Notes: a model not told the origin generated them from the letters alone. 64,000 bases of DNA from Leishmania mexicana MHOM/GT/2001/U1103 (GCF_000234665.1 NC_018324.1:1856942-1920941); one strand, 5' to 3'; shown: positions 40,448 through 51,867, counted from the stretch's first letter. Numbers and translations: made by a program.

Positions 40448-40833
40448 GACAAAACGCCCACGAGAGACTGCCTGGGCTACCCTGCTTCGGATAAGAGACG
40501 TGAAGCTGTATGGCGTCGAAAGAGGGAGCGAGTACGGTTAGAGCAGCGACTGTGGTGCCGTTAGAGGCACAAGCAGGCACAGACGAAAAGAGAGACAGCC
40601 AAAACCGCGGTGAGCGCCGCGAGACATGCACCATTCACGCGCAGTCGGTCCAGCTTTGCAAAGGCAGACCTGTGCTCTGTCGACTTGTGCAGAGAGCAGT
40701 GAACAGACTTTTGGCACATGCACACACAGAGAAGATGAGGTGAGAAGGAAAGATACAGCGCGGGAGATGAATAGACTAACAACAGAAACGTTTTGCTCAT
40801 TGTTCTTTCACGCACAAGTGAGCAGTTGGAGGA

Positions 40834-40861
40834 GTGTGTGTGTGTGTGGGGGGGGGGGGGG
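40834..40861. repeat. TG repeat followed by 14-base G run
   Basis: Seven TG units run directly into 14 G. Comparable G-runs occur at 13885-13896 and 24949-24960. These homopolymers are error-prone in sequencing. Confidence 0.85.
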
Positions 40862-42809
40862 CAAACTGTCTACAGCTCAAGGACAGTTTTTTTTTGTACG
40901 GAGAGGAAAACATCGATAAGTCATCCTCTCCCCCCTCCACCCTCCACCACAAACACACACACACACATTCCCTCCCGAGCACCAATCTGCGTTATGTGAC
41001 AGACGTTGTTGTTAATTTTTTTCGCCGCACTTTGAGTGCCGGAAGTGACCTGGTACGCTGTGCGGGGAACACTTATCACGAATCAGACCTCGACCTTGAG
41101 GAGGATGGCGGTGTTGCATGGAAATGTGCCCGCGGCACCGTCTAGCTGGACCTACTGAGCGCGGAAGTTCGCATTCTCTGTAGTGGGGATTCGTTTTCCG
41201 TGAGGGGGGGGGCGAAATTTCCATTTTGTTGTTTCGTCTGTTTGGTTGTCGTTGCGGTGGTGGTACATTTTTGCCGGACATTCACCCCATACCCTCTACT
41301 GAACAGCAACCTGTCAGGCGACGATGATGACGGAGACACAACAGAAACAGAAAACGAGATAGGAAAGGGAGGAGGGTCCAAGCTTTAATGCAGATGAAAG
41401 GCGAAGGGGGGAGACGAGGAAATACGAGAAACCAGGGAAACACAAAAAGGGAAAGAGGGGCCCCAAAGAGGCACACGAAAATCAATCACAGACGTGATCC
41501 TTGTTCTCAACAATAGACGCACAGAAAACACACACAAAGGGAAAAGTGTGCAGAGACACACACACACACAGAGAGAGAAGTAAATAGACAACAACACCAC
41601 TTGAAACAGCGACGCAGGAAAACGTGCCATCCGAGACGCATACGCGCAGACATCCCACAGGCGAAGAGAGAATTGTCTCACACCTCTGCATACGCAGAGC
41701 TAAAAGGAAACAATATATACGCTGCTCTGGTGTCGACGGGCGCTGGAGCAGCAAGACAACGACGAGGAAAGAACGTACCACAAACTCACTGAATGGAGAC
41801 GAGGAATGGTGTGGTGCACGTAAGAGTCGCTGCGAAAGCATGCGTGTGTTCTGGATTCATCCGAGACGCAGATCTATCTTCCCTTCTTTCGTCGTATCCA
41901 TACCGCCGGCGCTCAGTCTCTCCATTCTGCACACGTGTCTTGTTCAGTCCACCTTCGTCCCTTTCACTCCGCGCACTCACCAAAATCCAGTGAAACGCGC
42001 AAATCGCACGACAGGTACAGAGTAAAACAAAAAAGAAAAACGTGAAAACAGAGCCACTAATCAAAATATCGAATTCGCTTGTTTTTGTTTTCCGGGCTCG
42101 TCGTCTACTAGCCGTACAAGTGGGGAAAAAATAAGCGAAAGACCAGAGTAGTGGCTTGACTGGGCACTCGTCTGTGACCGAAGTTCTTCCCCAGAGCACG
42201 TCAGAAGTCCTGCTGTTCGAGACGCGGTCGAGGAATGCAGCGAGAAGAGATTCGTATGGCCGCGCGCGTGGTTTCCTTTTCGTTTTTTCTCGGAAAGCAT
42301 TTGCCTTCTTTTTTTACATTTTGCGCGAGATAGAAGAGAGAGTCTCACAAATGCATACCGTAACAGAAGTGTTCACCCACACACACACGCACACAGATTG
42401 GGATTCTCCCTTGCTCGCTACTTCTGCTACACTATACATGATTGACTGTCTCCTGATTTTTTCTGTTGGCATTGATCCTGCCTCCTTCGATTGTGCTGAG
42501 GCTTCTGCTGCAACAGGCCAACACGTTACGGAAAGACGCTGGTATGTCTTCCTTGGTATGTATGCGCACACATGCCTGTCTCGCCGTATCTGGTCGTGCC
42601 ATCCCCTTCGTCGAAGAATGGGTCGAGGAGAGCCTCTTTGTTCTTGTGCCCACCATCCAAGTGAAGAGCACGTACACCAAAAAGCCAAGCCGGCATGCGA
42701 CAGGCATACACACACATATACGGATACACACGTGTAATCTTAGGAAGACATACAAAACCGCGCACAGACCAAGCGGTGCGCAAGTTCAAATGATATAACG
42801 CAAGAAGAG

Positions 42810-42916
42810 GAAATACACAAAAAATACATATACATATATACATAGTTATACACATATACACACATACATACGCATATACATATATGCATACATATACACA
42901 CATATACATATATAGA
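42810..42916. repeat. ACATAT-type microsatellite
   Basis: About 107 bp of imperfect alternating AC/AT dinucleotide and hexanucleotide units. Similar shorter tracts occur at about 45815-45856 and 48737-48765. Confidence 0.85.
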
Positions 42917-44774
42917 TGTAAAGATACTCGTAGGATGCGTAGCAGCGCAGGAGCACGCGAGAAACGCAAAACTGACAAAAAAACGCACACACAGAGGAAC
43001 ACAGACAGAAGCACGTAAAAAAAATCATAATTATCAAAAAGGTAGCTATCACGTGAAATTGTCTGCCACGTCACCCACACAACAACAGCAACGGTCGCAC
43101 GCGCGTCATATACCGCAACGCGAAACGCATGCACGCCCACGGCGGAACGAAAAAAGAAAAGCATACAAGCACAAAAACATACACACGCACACGACCCCTC
43201 CACGCTATGGCCACATTTTCCTCTCTGTATGTGTTTCTCTGGTTTCTCCATCGAATGCACAGCAATGGTCATTCGGCACGAAGGGGACGGATGCTCTCAC
43301 GTACAGAGAAAGAATGCCATAACACGCACGCAAGAGAGGGAGGGAGGGGAATCGGCCGACAAAGAGGCATGCGAACGTTGACTAAGAAGGCAATCAGATA
43401 CGCCTCGCAGAGTCCTTCTGCTTTAAAAAAAAAGACCAAAGAAGAACCATCAATCACAGATAAAATAAGTGAGAACAACAACAATACAAGGGCAGAAAAC
43501 GAGAGAAACAAAGAGCGATAAAAAGGTTTCATGCTCGGCGTTCAAAATGCATATACCGTAGGCACCATCCACAAGGACAGGCGTAGAAAGAAAAAAAGAG
43601 AGACCAAAAAAAAAACACAGAAAGACCCCCCCCCTCCCCCAGCGCCTTCCAGGAAAGCTGCGCGTATGAGAGGAGAGAGAAGGAGCACATGCGCATCACA
43701 TCCGACTCGACGCCACCCATACGCCGTTGAATGGACCCGAGAGAAGAGGTTGAATGTGGGCAGGGTCAACAATGTTTTACCAAGCCAACAAACAAACAAC
43801 AAAAAAAACACTACTCGACAGTTTATCCATTTTCTTACTTCAACTGACCTTGCTCTCTGTCCGCACTCGCCTCCCTCCAAACACACACACATGTTTCGAA
43901 ACACACTTTTATCCGCGTGTAATGGAGCTAGGGGTGGTAATCAACGCATCTAAGCCAGGGGAAAAAAGGCGAAGCCAACATACACACACAAACACAACCT
44001 GCAGACACCACACATTTCGTGGCCAAGTGCCAAGCGACCAGACACACTGATAGCCCTAATGCCCAGCCAGCCTCCCGCCCCGCTCTCTCGCTCACACGTC
44101 AGAGGTGAGAACCACTGTGCTTGTGTGACGCTCTGTGCATGCACGCATGCAGGTAGGGGTTGGGGTGAAAGGGAGGCATTACGGCTTTCCACTCTCCGCT
44201 ATTCTTGCTTTTCTTGTTTGCAAGCATCAATTTAGACACATTGAGTGCGCCAGCGCACAAAGTGGTTCGTGTTGAGTGCATCAATCAGCGAGTATGTGCG
44301 TGCGTTTGACCTTTCTGTTTCACATGCCTCGCATTCCTCAATCTGGTGAATATCCCCATCCCGCCAAAGCCCAAAAAAAAAGACAATGGCAGAAAGAGGC
44401 ATCCACTGCTTGCTGCATCGCTGAGAAAGCATCAGGAGGGAGGGAGGCAGCGAATGTCATCGAAAAGGGAACCATAAAAAAAACTCAATGAGCTCTCAGC
44501 GTCCGTCCATCTTGGTAATAAGGAAACACGAAAAATGCTTCTGTTGATCAATATTTCGGCTTCTTGTCGATTCTCGGCTTAGCATGAGCATGTGTGTGTG
44601 TGTGTGTGGTCCCCTTGGCATGAGCCATTCGCTCACCCGCTCTTCTTCCTCTTCCCGATATACTTGAATATCGGTGCATCTCTGAAGGACACTCGTCCTT
44701 TCCTTTTCTAAGTATCGTTGTATGACGTGTTTGGGCAGGTGCCCTTTTTTCTTTTCGCCTTTTTCGTCTTTCAC

Positions 44775-45337
44775 CTTGCCCACTCCCTCGCCCGAGCACG
44801 TCAGCAAAGCGTATGTGCGCATGCACACCCACCGCTCCCCAGCCACTGCTACACCGCGGCTCAATCCTGGTCGACTAGCGCGAAGCCGTCTGCCGCTGGC
44901 TCGGGCCACGCGTCTTGCGGGCTCCTGTCGCTCTAACTCGTCCCTTCCTAGCATACGTGCCGCGCGGCTGCCGCCACACGGACTCGGCTGGGAACTGCAT
45001 GCCTTGATTCAAGCGGGCCGCGGCGAAGGGTGCTGCTCGAGCACAGACGCAACGCCGGATCGGCCGCCCTCACCAAAAAAGCAGGCGTGTCGGAAGCGCT
45101 GGCGGGGGGCGGGGGAGGGAGAGAGTGGGAGCACACCACAGCGCTAGAAGAGTTAGCGCACGGCACACCATCTGCACGCCATTCTGTCGCTCCCAGTCAC
45201 CCCCGCCGCTGCAGGAATCCAAACCACGGAAAGGTGCCCGTGCGCATCTGGGCGAGGATAAACCCCAGGCATCTCGTAACCACCACATACTCGCGCTCCT
45301 AGTGCGGGACTGCCGCTGTCCAAGTAGCGCTTGTGGT
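44775..45337 (-). repeat. 563-bp dispersed repeat, copy 2
   Basis: Nearly identical to 23854-24416, about 21 kb away, in the same orientation, with unrelated flanks. As in copy 1, the low-coordinate side abuts a T-rich stretch (44745-44772), meaning an A-rich tail on the minus strand. The 12-bp inverted repeat at the high-coordinate edge of copy 1 is broken here: only the inner arm survives intact. Confidence 0.85.
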
Positions 45338-47194
45338 TGCGTGCTGCATCTTGTAGCGGCATTGCGGAGGATGTCAGCCTGGTGTCTGTGACCCGTCAGC
45401 AGATCCTGCATTCCATGTAGCCGGTGCCAACCCCCGCTGCCGTTGAAGATTAACGCAAGCTACATGAGGTGCGGACGAGCAACGACAAAATGAAAACAAA
45501 AAAGGAACCGGCGCGAGGGAGGTGGGGGAAGGGGTGAGGGAGATATCTAGGCAAGCACGACGAAAAGCACGGGAGGGGGGCGGGGGAACTAAACAAAGGG
45601 AACAAGAACGGAAAAAAAGGCAAAGACAAGGAACATTCACACGCGCAGTGTGCAAGCGAGAGAGAGAGGGAGAGGAGGGGGGAGCGAGGGAGACAAAGGA
45701 AAGCAAACCAAAAAAGAGCATGCGTGTGAAAGCGGAAACAAAACAGAAGATGATTTTTTCCCCTTTTTAAAAGGGTACACGGACGCAAACAGAAAACATA
45801 CACGCACTCGCACGTACATACATATGTACACATACACATATACATACATATGTACCCTCTAAGGATATCAAGATTTTGGATGGTGAGATGGGACGGGAGG
45901 AGTAAAGAGTAGAAAGCAGGATTTTGAAGGAAAAGTACGCAAGCAAAAAAAAAGAAAAACGAGAGGGGCAAGGGAGGAGGAGGAAAAAGGGTGGCAGGGA
46001 ACAAGGATGGCTCAACAAACCAGCGGCAAACAAACGAAGAGGTGAGCAGAACGTGTCAGGCCAACGCTAACCAAGAGCAAAGAAAGCCAAAAGAAAAGCG
46101 AGAGAAACCACGTATAACTTCTATCATGACGACCTCATCGGTAAGCATAATAACATGTGCAGGGAGGGAGATGAGGGAGGGGGGAAGAAGGCAATCACGA
46201 AAGAGGAGAAGAGCACCTGAGGAGGGAGTGCGGACGTGACCACATCACCACAGCGACCATGGAAAACGAAGGAAGGCGAAGAAAACAAATGATGGAGCCT
46301 GTGGTCAATCTCTAGTGTTTATAGGAAAACGGAGACACTATTGAGGAGCGGAGGTAGCGGCAGCCTGATCATTGGCCATCTCACACTAACATCAACGCGT
46401 TATGTGGGACACTTTGCAGGGTACCGTGCCAAACACTATTGCTCACGTCATTCCGATAGATCATATAGACACGTAGCCGCCATCTTTTCGCTCACTTCCC
46501 TTGGTTTGAAGCTCCGTTATCAGTGTCGGATGCAGAGGTGCATCCCTGTCCGCCTCGGCCTTTCCACTGCTCTTCTTATTTTGCTGCTGCTCTTTCCCTC
46601 CTACAAGCATAGCAGGCTGGTACAAGCGAAAGAGTTTTAGGGAGAGAGAGTCTCCAGAATCAACTTAGGGGCGCAAGAAAAGAAACAAAGTGAGGGAGTT
46701 CTAAGAAGCCGAGAAACAAAAAATATGAAAAGTGAGCAGGTCGGTGCGGAAGAGAAATCACTGCGAAAGGTGAGACGTCGCGGATGTTCAGCCGGAGGAC
46801 AGCGATGAAATAACTTGCAGACGGCAGACACATACACATACACAGGGAGACGCAAACGCCTACGACTCGTTTTCCGACTCGCAACGGAGCATCCGCAATC
46901 GGTGGCACTCATCCCTCATAGCAGCACCCGTACTTCCACAGTCGCAGTCTCCGGAAGCCACCCGAGTCCTTCGAATACGTCCCTGTGCCGACCATACCTT
47001 CTGTTACCAGTTTATGGGAAGAAGAGTATCTGGGTGCTGGCGGTCAAAGATGTGAGCGCCTCTACATGGCAGGGTTGACGACAGAGACGGAAATAGTCGA
47101 AGGTGCTGGTAGCGAGAAAACGATCATGCTGTAAGAAGTGGGCATGCTGGTTATAGGGGAGGAGTGGTGGGGGGAGGCGAGAAGGGGCGCACAA
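45338..47194 (-). other. Long gene-free stretch, part 2
   Basis: About 1.9 kb without a supportable gene. The + strand is A/G-rich (45500-45720, 45890-46240). A + strand frame at 46341-46640 (99 residues, hydrophobic C-terminal half) has no recognised domain and lies against the direction of the transcription unit. Confidence 0.55.
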
Positions 47195-47386
47195 GAAAAA
47201 GAAAACAAAACAAAAAAGCCGTACGAGTCGCACGTGCAAGTTTGCGAATGCATGCGTGTGCAACAGAAACAAAAAAATGTAAAGAGGAGGGAGGAGGAGG
47301 TGGAAGGGGAGAGGAGGGGAGGGGAAGGTTACAGAAAACTGGCTGCTTCGGTGTTTGCTCTATTAAAAGCACAGAAAACAAGAAAT
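47195..47386 (+). repeat. Left copy of 192-bp assembly duplication
   Basis: Identical to 47762-47953, at an offset of 567 bases. The left copy runs up to the N-gap, and the right copy begins right after vector sequence and continues into unique sequence. This is the pattern of two reads or contigs from one locus placed side by side. Confidence 0.95.
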
Positions 47387-47486
47387 NNNNNNNNNNNNNN
47401 NNNNNNNNNNNNNNNNNNNNNNNNNNNNNNNNNNNNNNNNNNNNNNNNNNNNNNNNNNNNNNNNNNNNNNNNNNNNNNNNNNNNNN
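47387..47486. other. Assembly gap (100 N)
   Basis: Exactly 100 Ns, the usual placeholder for a gap of unknown size. The flanking duplication shows that the true gap is probably nil. Confidence 0.98.
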
Positions 47487-47553
47487 AAATCAGCATCCAT
47501 GTGGAATTTAATCGCGGCCTCGAGCAAGACGTTTCCCGTTGAATATGGCTCAT
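47487..47553 (-). pseudogene. aph(3')-Ia: Vector fragment: 5' end of aminoglycoside phosphotransferase gene
   Basis: The minus strand starts with ATG at 47551-47553 and reads MSHIQRETSCSRPRLNS, the N-terminus of the Tn903 kanamycin/neomycin phosphotransferase commonly used as a vector marker. Relative to the gene as I know it, one A is missing near 47500, so the frame shifts to TWMLI at the low-coordinate end. It is truncated by the N-gap. It belongs to the cloning vector, not to the organism. Confidence 0.92.
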
Positions 47554-47656
47554 NTTAGCTTCCTTAGCTCCTGAAAATCTCGATAACTCAAAAAATACGC
47601 CCGGTAGTGATCTTATTTCATTATGGTGAAAGTTGGAACCTCTTACGTGCCGATCA

Positions 47657-47688
47657 AGTCAAAAGCCTCCGGTCGGAGGCTTTTGACT
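47657..47688. terminator. Bidirectional hairpin terminator in vector
   Basis: A perfect 15-bp stem with a 2-base loop, with A-tracts in one arm and T-tracts in the other. It looks like the tonB-type bidirectional terminator used to insulate pSMART vectors. Bacterial, part of the contaminant. Confidence 0.85.
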
Positions 47689-47761
47689 TTCTGCTATGGA
47701 GGTCAGGTATGATTTAAATGGTCAGTATTGAGCGATATCTAGAGAATTCGTCGACGACATC

Positions 47762-47953
47762 GAAAAAGAAAACAAAACAAAAAAGCCGTACGAGTCGCAC
47801 GTGCAAGTTTGCGAATGCATGCGTGTGCAACAGAAACAAAAAAATGTAAAGAGGAGGGAGGAGGAGGTGGAAGGGGAGAGGAGGGGAGGGGAAGGTTACA
47901 GAAAACTGGCTGCTTCGGTGTTTGCTCTATTAAAAGCACAGAAAACAAGAAAT
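47762..47953 (+). repeat. Right copy of 192-bp assembly duplication
   Basis: Identical to 47195-47386. It begins 6-7 bases after the vector SalI site and continues without a break into unique genomic sequence. Confidence 0.95.
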
Positions 47954-49225
47954 TGAGAAGGCAGAGAAACGCGAACGGAAACGCCGAGGACGAGACCCTG
48001 TGCGAGCGGGGGGTAGGTGGGGAGAGGTCGAAGGAGAGCGTTGAGAAGTCGACAAAAGAGAACACCCTCCCACATTCTTACAGAGAGAGAGAGGGGGGGA
48101 GGGGGGGGCATACATACATGATTGGTGCAGTCATACGCTAGTATGACGTCAAGGTCCTTGTGTGAATTGATGTGAATGCTTGTCTTGACTCCCGCTACTC
48201 CTCCTTTCCCTGAGGAAAGGGGCGGGGATGACGGAGCAATGCTTTCAACGTCGCGCTGGAGCACTATCCCACCACTTACTCCCCAACACACACACAATTA
48301 AAAAAAAATCAAGACGTATACGGTAGACAAGGACCACAAGCTAGGACAAGAGGGGTGGTGGTGAGTGAGGGCATGGGTGTGGCTGGGGGAAGGGAGGGGA
48401 GGGAGGCATCGAAAAACAAAAACGTAGAGTAAGGCCCTCACGGAACGTCAATCGCACACAATCTTGCTGCCTTTCCTGCTCTATATACATCTATAATGTG
48501 CCCGTTCTCTAGCACATCGTCGAAAGAGTGCACGCCTGCAAATGGTTCCTGTTTTAACGACCGCCTCTGTTGGTAGCGAGAGGGTACGAAATAGCAGGGG
48601 ACGTGACAACTACTGAGGCGGCGGGTGGCTTTATCACTTCTTACGGTCGCCACTTGTTCTCGAGGTGTGTGAATGTACGACAAAACGCCATCTGTCGTGA
48701 AAAAAAAGATGGCACAGCGAACAAGTATTCACACTCATATATATATATACACCTATACATACACGCATACAAAACAAAACAAACGCACTCAGCAGCACAC
48801 CACCAGTCGACACATCACGAATTCACGAGAGGCGAGACCGAGAAGAAAAAAAAGCACCTGTCGTGTACGCACACTGCGCACATCGCGGGGTCCGAGGGGC
48901 GGTCACCACATGTGCCGCAAATCCTCCTCGCACGCGCGGTGGAGTTCTAACAAAGAAGACAACAAAGGCGCAAGCGCGGCAAAACGGCCACAAAGACTGG
49001 AAAGACGTGCAGGAAAAGCGGGGGGAAAATGGTTCACATACGTGCACGGGCGCAGCAAATGGTACGCAGTCCCTTAGGGAGGAGTCGCCAGTGTTCAGCG
49101 TGCACACCGCCACCAACCCCTTCCGGTTCTGTGTGGTTCGCTGTGCTTTTCTTTCAACCACTGCATGTATATGTGTACATATCCTCCTCACGGTTCACTG
49201 TTCTTCACCGGCCGAAGATGTTCTG
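47954..49225 (-). other. Long gene-free stretch, part 3
   Basis: About 1.3 kb upstream of the PSP1-domain gene's 3' end with no firmly supportable gene. It has a G-rich run near 48092-48108 and a TA/CA microsatellite at 48737-48765. A minus-strand frame at 48438-48683 (81 residues, ending ENGHIIDVYRAGKAARLCAI) has a protein-like composition but poor codon bias and no recognised family. Confidence 0.5.
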
Positions 49226-50230
49226 TTAGTACATGGTCGTCGACGAGACCGGGTACGTAAAGACGACCTCGGCCCCCTCCTGCATTGCCAGCTCGTCCAC
49301 AAGCTTATCCGCGAGGGCCGTGCTACCAAACACCTTCACGAGGAACGTCACGGCGCTCAGGTCGAGCAGCCACTCTGCGTCAAGGAACTGGACAGGGGCC
49401 CCAATATCTGCCCCGAGCTTCCGAGCGTTCGCGAGTGAGCTCAAGTCGTGTCTGCGGAGGTCCAGCTTCGTCTCCTTGTCGAAGTCGCGCGCGTGGCGAA
49501 GCAGGCGAGGCACAGTCTGCAGCTCCTCGGGAGAGAGGTAGTTCGGATCCATGTTATCCTCGGTGTAGAAGGTGATGGGCTTAGCCGTCGTGATAGCGCT
49601 GACGAGACCCATGTGCAAACTGTTGTTGCCCGGGTACTGCACCACGACCATGTCACCGGTGAACGTGCGGAACGGAGCGACGAACCAGGCGGAGCCGAAG
49701 CGGAAGTTCACCGAGGCGTAGCGGATGACGGACGGCACGGCAGCTGGGATGGCAGTGGCGGCAGCGGTGGCAGAGCTGGCACCGGGGTGCGACTGCGAGC
49801 TGGTGACGGAAAACCCAGGGAGGTTGCTCCCGAGCACTTCCTTTCCATAGTGGCTACCAGAGTCGCTACTCGTCTCGCTCACGCCATCATCGTTGCTGCT
49901 ATCTGCCGCGCCACCGCTCTTTGCGAACGACGAGTCTAGCTGCTGCATCTCAGGGTCACGGCAGCTGGAGTCATATTTGCTGCCGCCTTTGTTCCCGGCA
50001 ACGCCCCTTCTCGCCTTCCTTCGCTGCTGTGGCGGAGCGGGCGAAGTCCTGCCCTCGTCTGTCAGGATACTGTAGATGTAACCAAACGACTCGGTGGCCC
50101 TCTCGCGGTCCTTCTCCTGGAGAAGAGTGAAAGCGTAAGGGTTATGACGGTAGCAGGACGCGGAGAGGGTCTGCAAACCTCCCGGGAGGCAGAAAGCGCT
50201 GCGAGAGGCGGTGGTGGTCATGATTTCCAT
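49226..50230 (-). CDS. PSP1 C-terminal-domain protein
   Basis: A 334-residue protein. Residues 1-70 include an NPYAFTLLQEKDRERA segment; about 70-165 is low-complexity Ser/Ala/Gly. The PSP1 C-terminal region spans about 166-330: VNFRFGSAWFVAPFRTFTGD, then MVVVQYPGNNSLHMGLVSAI, LLRHARDFDKETKLDLRRHD and PVQFLDAEWLLDLSAVTFLV ending in ELAMQEGAEVVFTYPVS. PSP1 was named in yeast as a suppressor of DNA polymerase alpha mutants; bacterial relatives (YaaT/RicT) act in RNA processing and sporulation complexes. Trypanosomatids have several members, some linked to mRNA metabolism. The exact role here is unknown. Two ATGs (codons 1 and 4) are possible starts. The domain is clear. Confidence 0.75.
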   Translation of the reverse strand: MEIMTTTASRSAFCLPGGLQTLSASCYRHNPYAFTLLQEKDRERATESFGYIYSILTDEGRTSPAPPQQRRKARRGVAGNKGGSKYDSSCRDPEMQQLDSSFAKSGGAADSSNDDGVSETSSDSGSHYGKEVLGSNLPGFSVTSSQSHPGASSATAAATAIPAAVPSVIRYASVNFRFGSAWFVAPFRTFTGDMVVVQYPGNNSLHMGLVSAITTAKPITFYTEDNMDPNYLSPEELQTVPRLLRHARDFDKETKLDLRRHDLSSLANARKLGADIGAPVQFLDAEWLLDLSAVTFLVKVFGSTALADKLVDELAMQEGAEVVFTYPVSSTTMY

Positions 50231-51867
50231 GCGTCTTTACTCTTGTTGTTTTCGCTTGGTGCCGAAGCCACAGTGAGACTGCGTGGCACGGCAGATGAAG
50301 AAGACGGGGACGAGGGAGAAAGAAAACTTAATCTACAGAGCACGCACACAGACCACACAAGTACGACAACGAACACAACACGTATTTCCAAGGCGGGAGG
50401 GAGAGGGGGCGTAGAGATAGAGGCAGTCACTTTCAGGCGCGGTACAGAGCGCAAGAGAGAGAGACACGAAAGAGAGGGCGAGTGAGATGAAAGCGAAAAT
50501 AATAATAAAAGAAGGGGCGAAGAAACACATGCAGAGGAGCCGCTGACACGTGAGGGGAGGGGGAGGGGAGGGGCAAACAGAAAGCGCGAAAGAGAGAGAG
50601 AGACATAAAACGGCAAGAGGCAAGAACGGCGTAGGCACGGGATGTGTTGGTATAGAGCGCCTTCCCGTTGATATCCAGATCCTCCTCCTTGCGCTTCTTT
50701 TTTTTGTTGTGGTTGCTCTTTCCGTATATGTCGGTGGTTGTGTGTTGTCTCGGTGTTTTGGGGAGAGGGAGGGAGGGGGGACGTATTTGCCCTACTCGTG
50801 AGTGCGCGGTATGCAAGCGCCGCAATCGTGATACAAGAGCGCGGTGTCTGTTGTTCTCTTTTTGCTGTATTGCTGCTGCTGCTACTTCTCGCCTTGTAGT
50901 GAAGCCGTTTCTCAATGGAGCTTGCGTTTATCTGCGCCGCACCGGTGTGAGAGTAGCACGAGACGTTGGAGTAGGACTTCTCTCTGGGAAAAAGGGACGA
51001 CAACGCACCACGAACTTCTCAACCTGCCTGCGATCCGTATTGTCGCTGCCGAGTTGCTCACGTTCGACGTTGGAGCAGCCCCCAGCGCAGTTGGCGGACA
51101 AGCAGTCTTCACGGAGCGACGTAGAGAGTCAGAGCAAGCGCCCGGCGAAGCAGCAACAGCGCTGACACAGACAACGAAACAAACAAGAAAGACGTCTCTG
51201 GTCACCGGCAACGGTGGGCGTCAAAGCGAAGGAGCGGGGGAAGGAGAGGCGAACGCAAACAGAGCTAAATCGAAAAGTTGTGCGGATTGTATCTCACAGC
51301 GGACGTTCTTCGGCTCATACCTCTGTGGAGGTGGGGGTGAGGAGAGAAAAGGAGAACGGGAGCGAGACGAGAGAAAGGAGCATGCGTGGGAAAGAGAGAG
51401 GGAGAGAAGATCACGCGAAAGCACGAAGAAACCGTGTGCAACACGACGGATGCTTATGAAGTGTGCGATCGAGTCGCAGATCGGGGGAGTGTGCGATGAG
51501 GTCACAGTGTGCCACCTTACATGCGGAGAGAGTACAGGATATGTGTGCACAGGGTGTGCGCCATGCCCTGCAAAAGAGCGCGTAGCGTTTACAGAGGTGT
51601 CCACGTACCTGACGCGCATATGCACGTAGAAATGTGCTGTTTTTTTTTTCTTTTCGCGCCGTTTGCGCCACCGCCGGCAGGTATCCGTTCCCTCGTGTTT
51701 TCCGTAGCAGCTGACCTCTCAGGCACGGCTCCCGCCTAAGGTGGCAGCAGAGCGCCACGAAACGAGTTCGAGGGAGGGGTAAACTGCGGAGCATCTGTCG
51801 CCAATTCCTCGTCGTCACCACGCTGCATTGCTTCACTAACAAAGTCATCCATTTTTTTTCCGAATCT
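50231..51867 (-). other. Intergenic spacer, delta-tubulin to PSP1 gene
   Basis: About 1.6 kb without a supportable gene. GA-rich + strand blocks (50395-50600, 51335-51420) give strong minus-strand pyrimidine tracts upstream of the PSP1 gene. A 261-residue + strand frame (50844-51629) runs against transcription, has no domain, and is probably a shadow of CT-rich sequence. Confidence 0.55.

Larger units (their letters stand above)
40448..44774 (-). other. Long gene-free stretch, part 1
   Basis: About 4.3 kb with no supportable gene on either strand. The + strand is purine- and A-rich for most of its length (41380-41780, 43140-43660), which makes the minus strand a near-continuous polypyrimidine landscape; open frames there are Phe/Leu/Ser/Cys-rich and low-complexity. 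It contains a TG repeat followed by 14 G (40834-40861), an ACATAT-type microsatellite (about 42810-42916) and several A-runs. A short + strand patch near 41030-41140 has balanced composition but no domain. Confidence 0.6.
47487..47761. other. Cloning-vector contamination (pSMART-type)
   Basis: A non-genomic insert. It holds, in order, the reverse complement of the first codons of a Tn903-type kanamycin-resistance gene (to 47553), one N (47554), plasmid backbone (47555-47656), a 32-bp perfect hairpin terminator (47657-47688), a stretch matching my memory of the pSMART SR2 sequencing-primer site (47701-47726), then adjacent EcoRI (47744-47749) and SalI (47750-47755) sites before the insert resumes. 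Base composition and content differ sharply from the surroundings. Confidence 0.93.

Noticed and set aside
44096..44560. Search for CRISPR arrays or evenly spaced repeats in the long gene-free stretch
   Set aside because: Only microsatellites and dispersed repeats; no regular repeat-spacer pattern.
46341..46640. 99-residue + strand frame with a hydrophobic end
   Set aside because: Wrong strand for the unit, no recognised family, no coding bias upstream of the hydrophobic part.
47138..47553. Open frames running through the N-gap and vector
   Set aside because: They span placeholder Ns and contaminant sequence, so they have no biological meaning.
48438..48683. 81-residue minus-strand frame
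   Set aside because: Protein-like ending but low third-position G/C and no family; kept only as a note in the spacer entry.
50844..51629. 261-codon + strand frame between PSP1 and delta-tubulin genes
   Set aside because: Against the transcription unit, no domain, Cys/Ser/Arg-rich composition typical of simple sequence.
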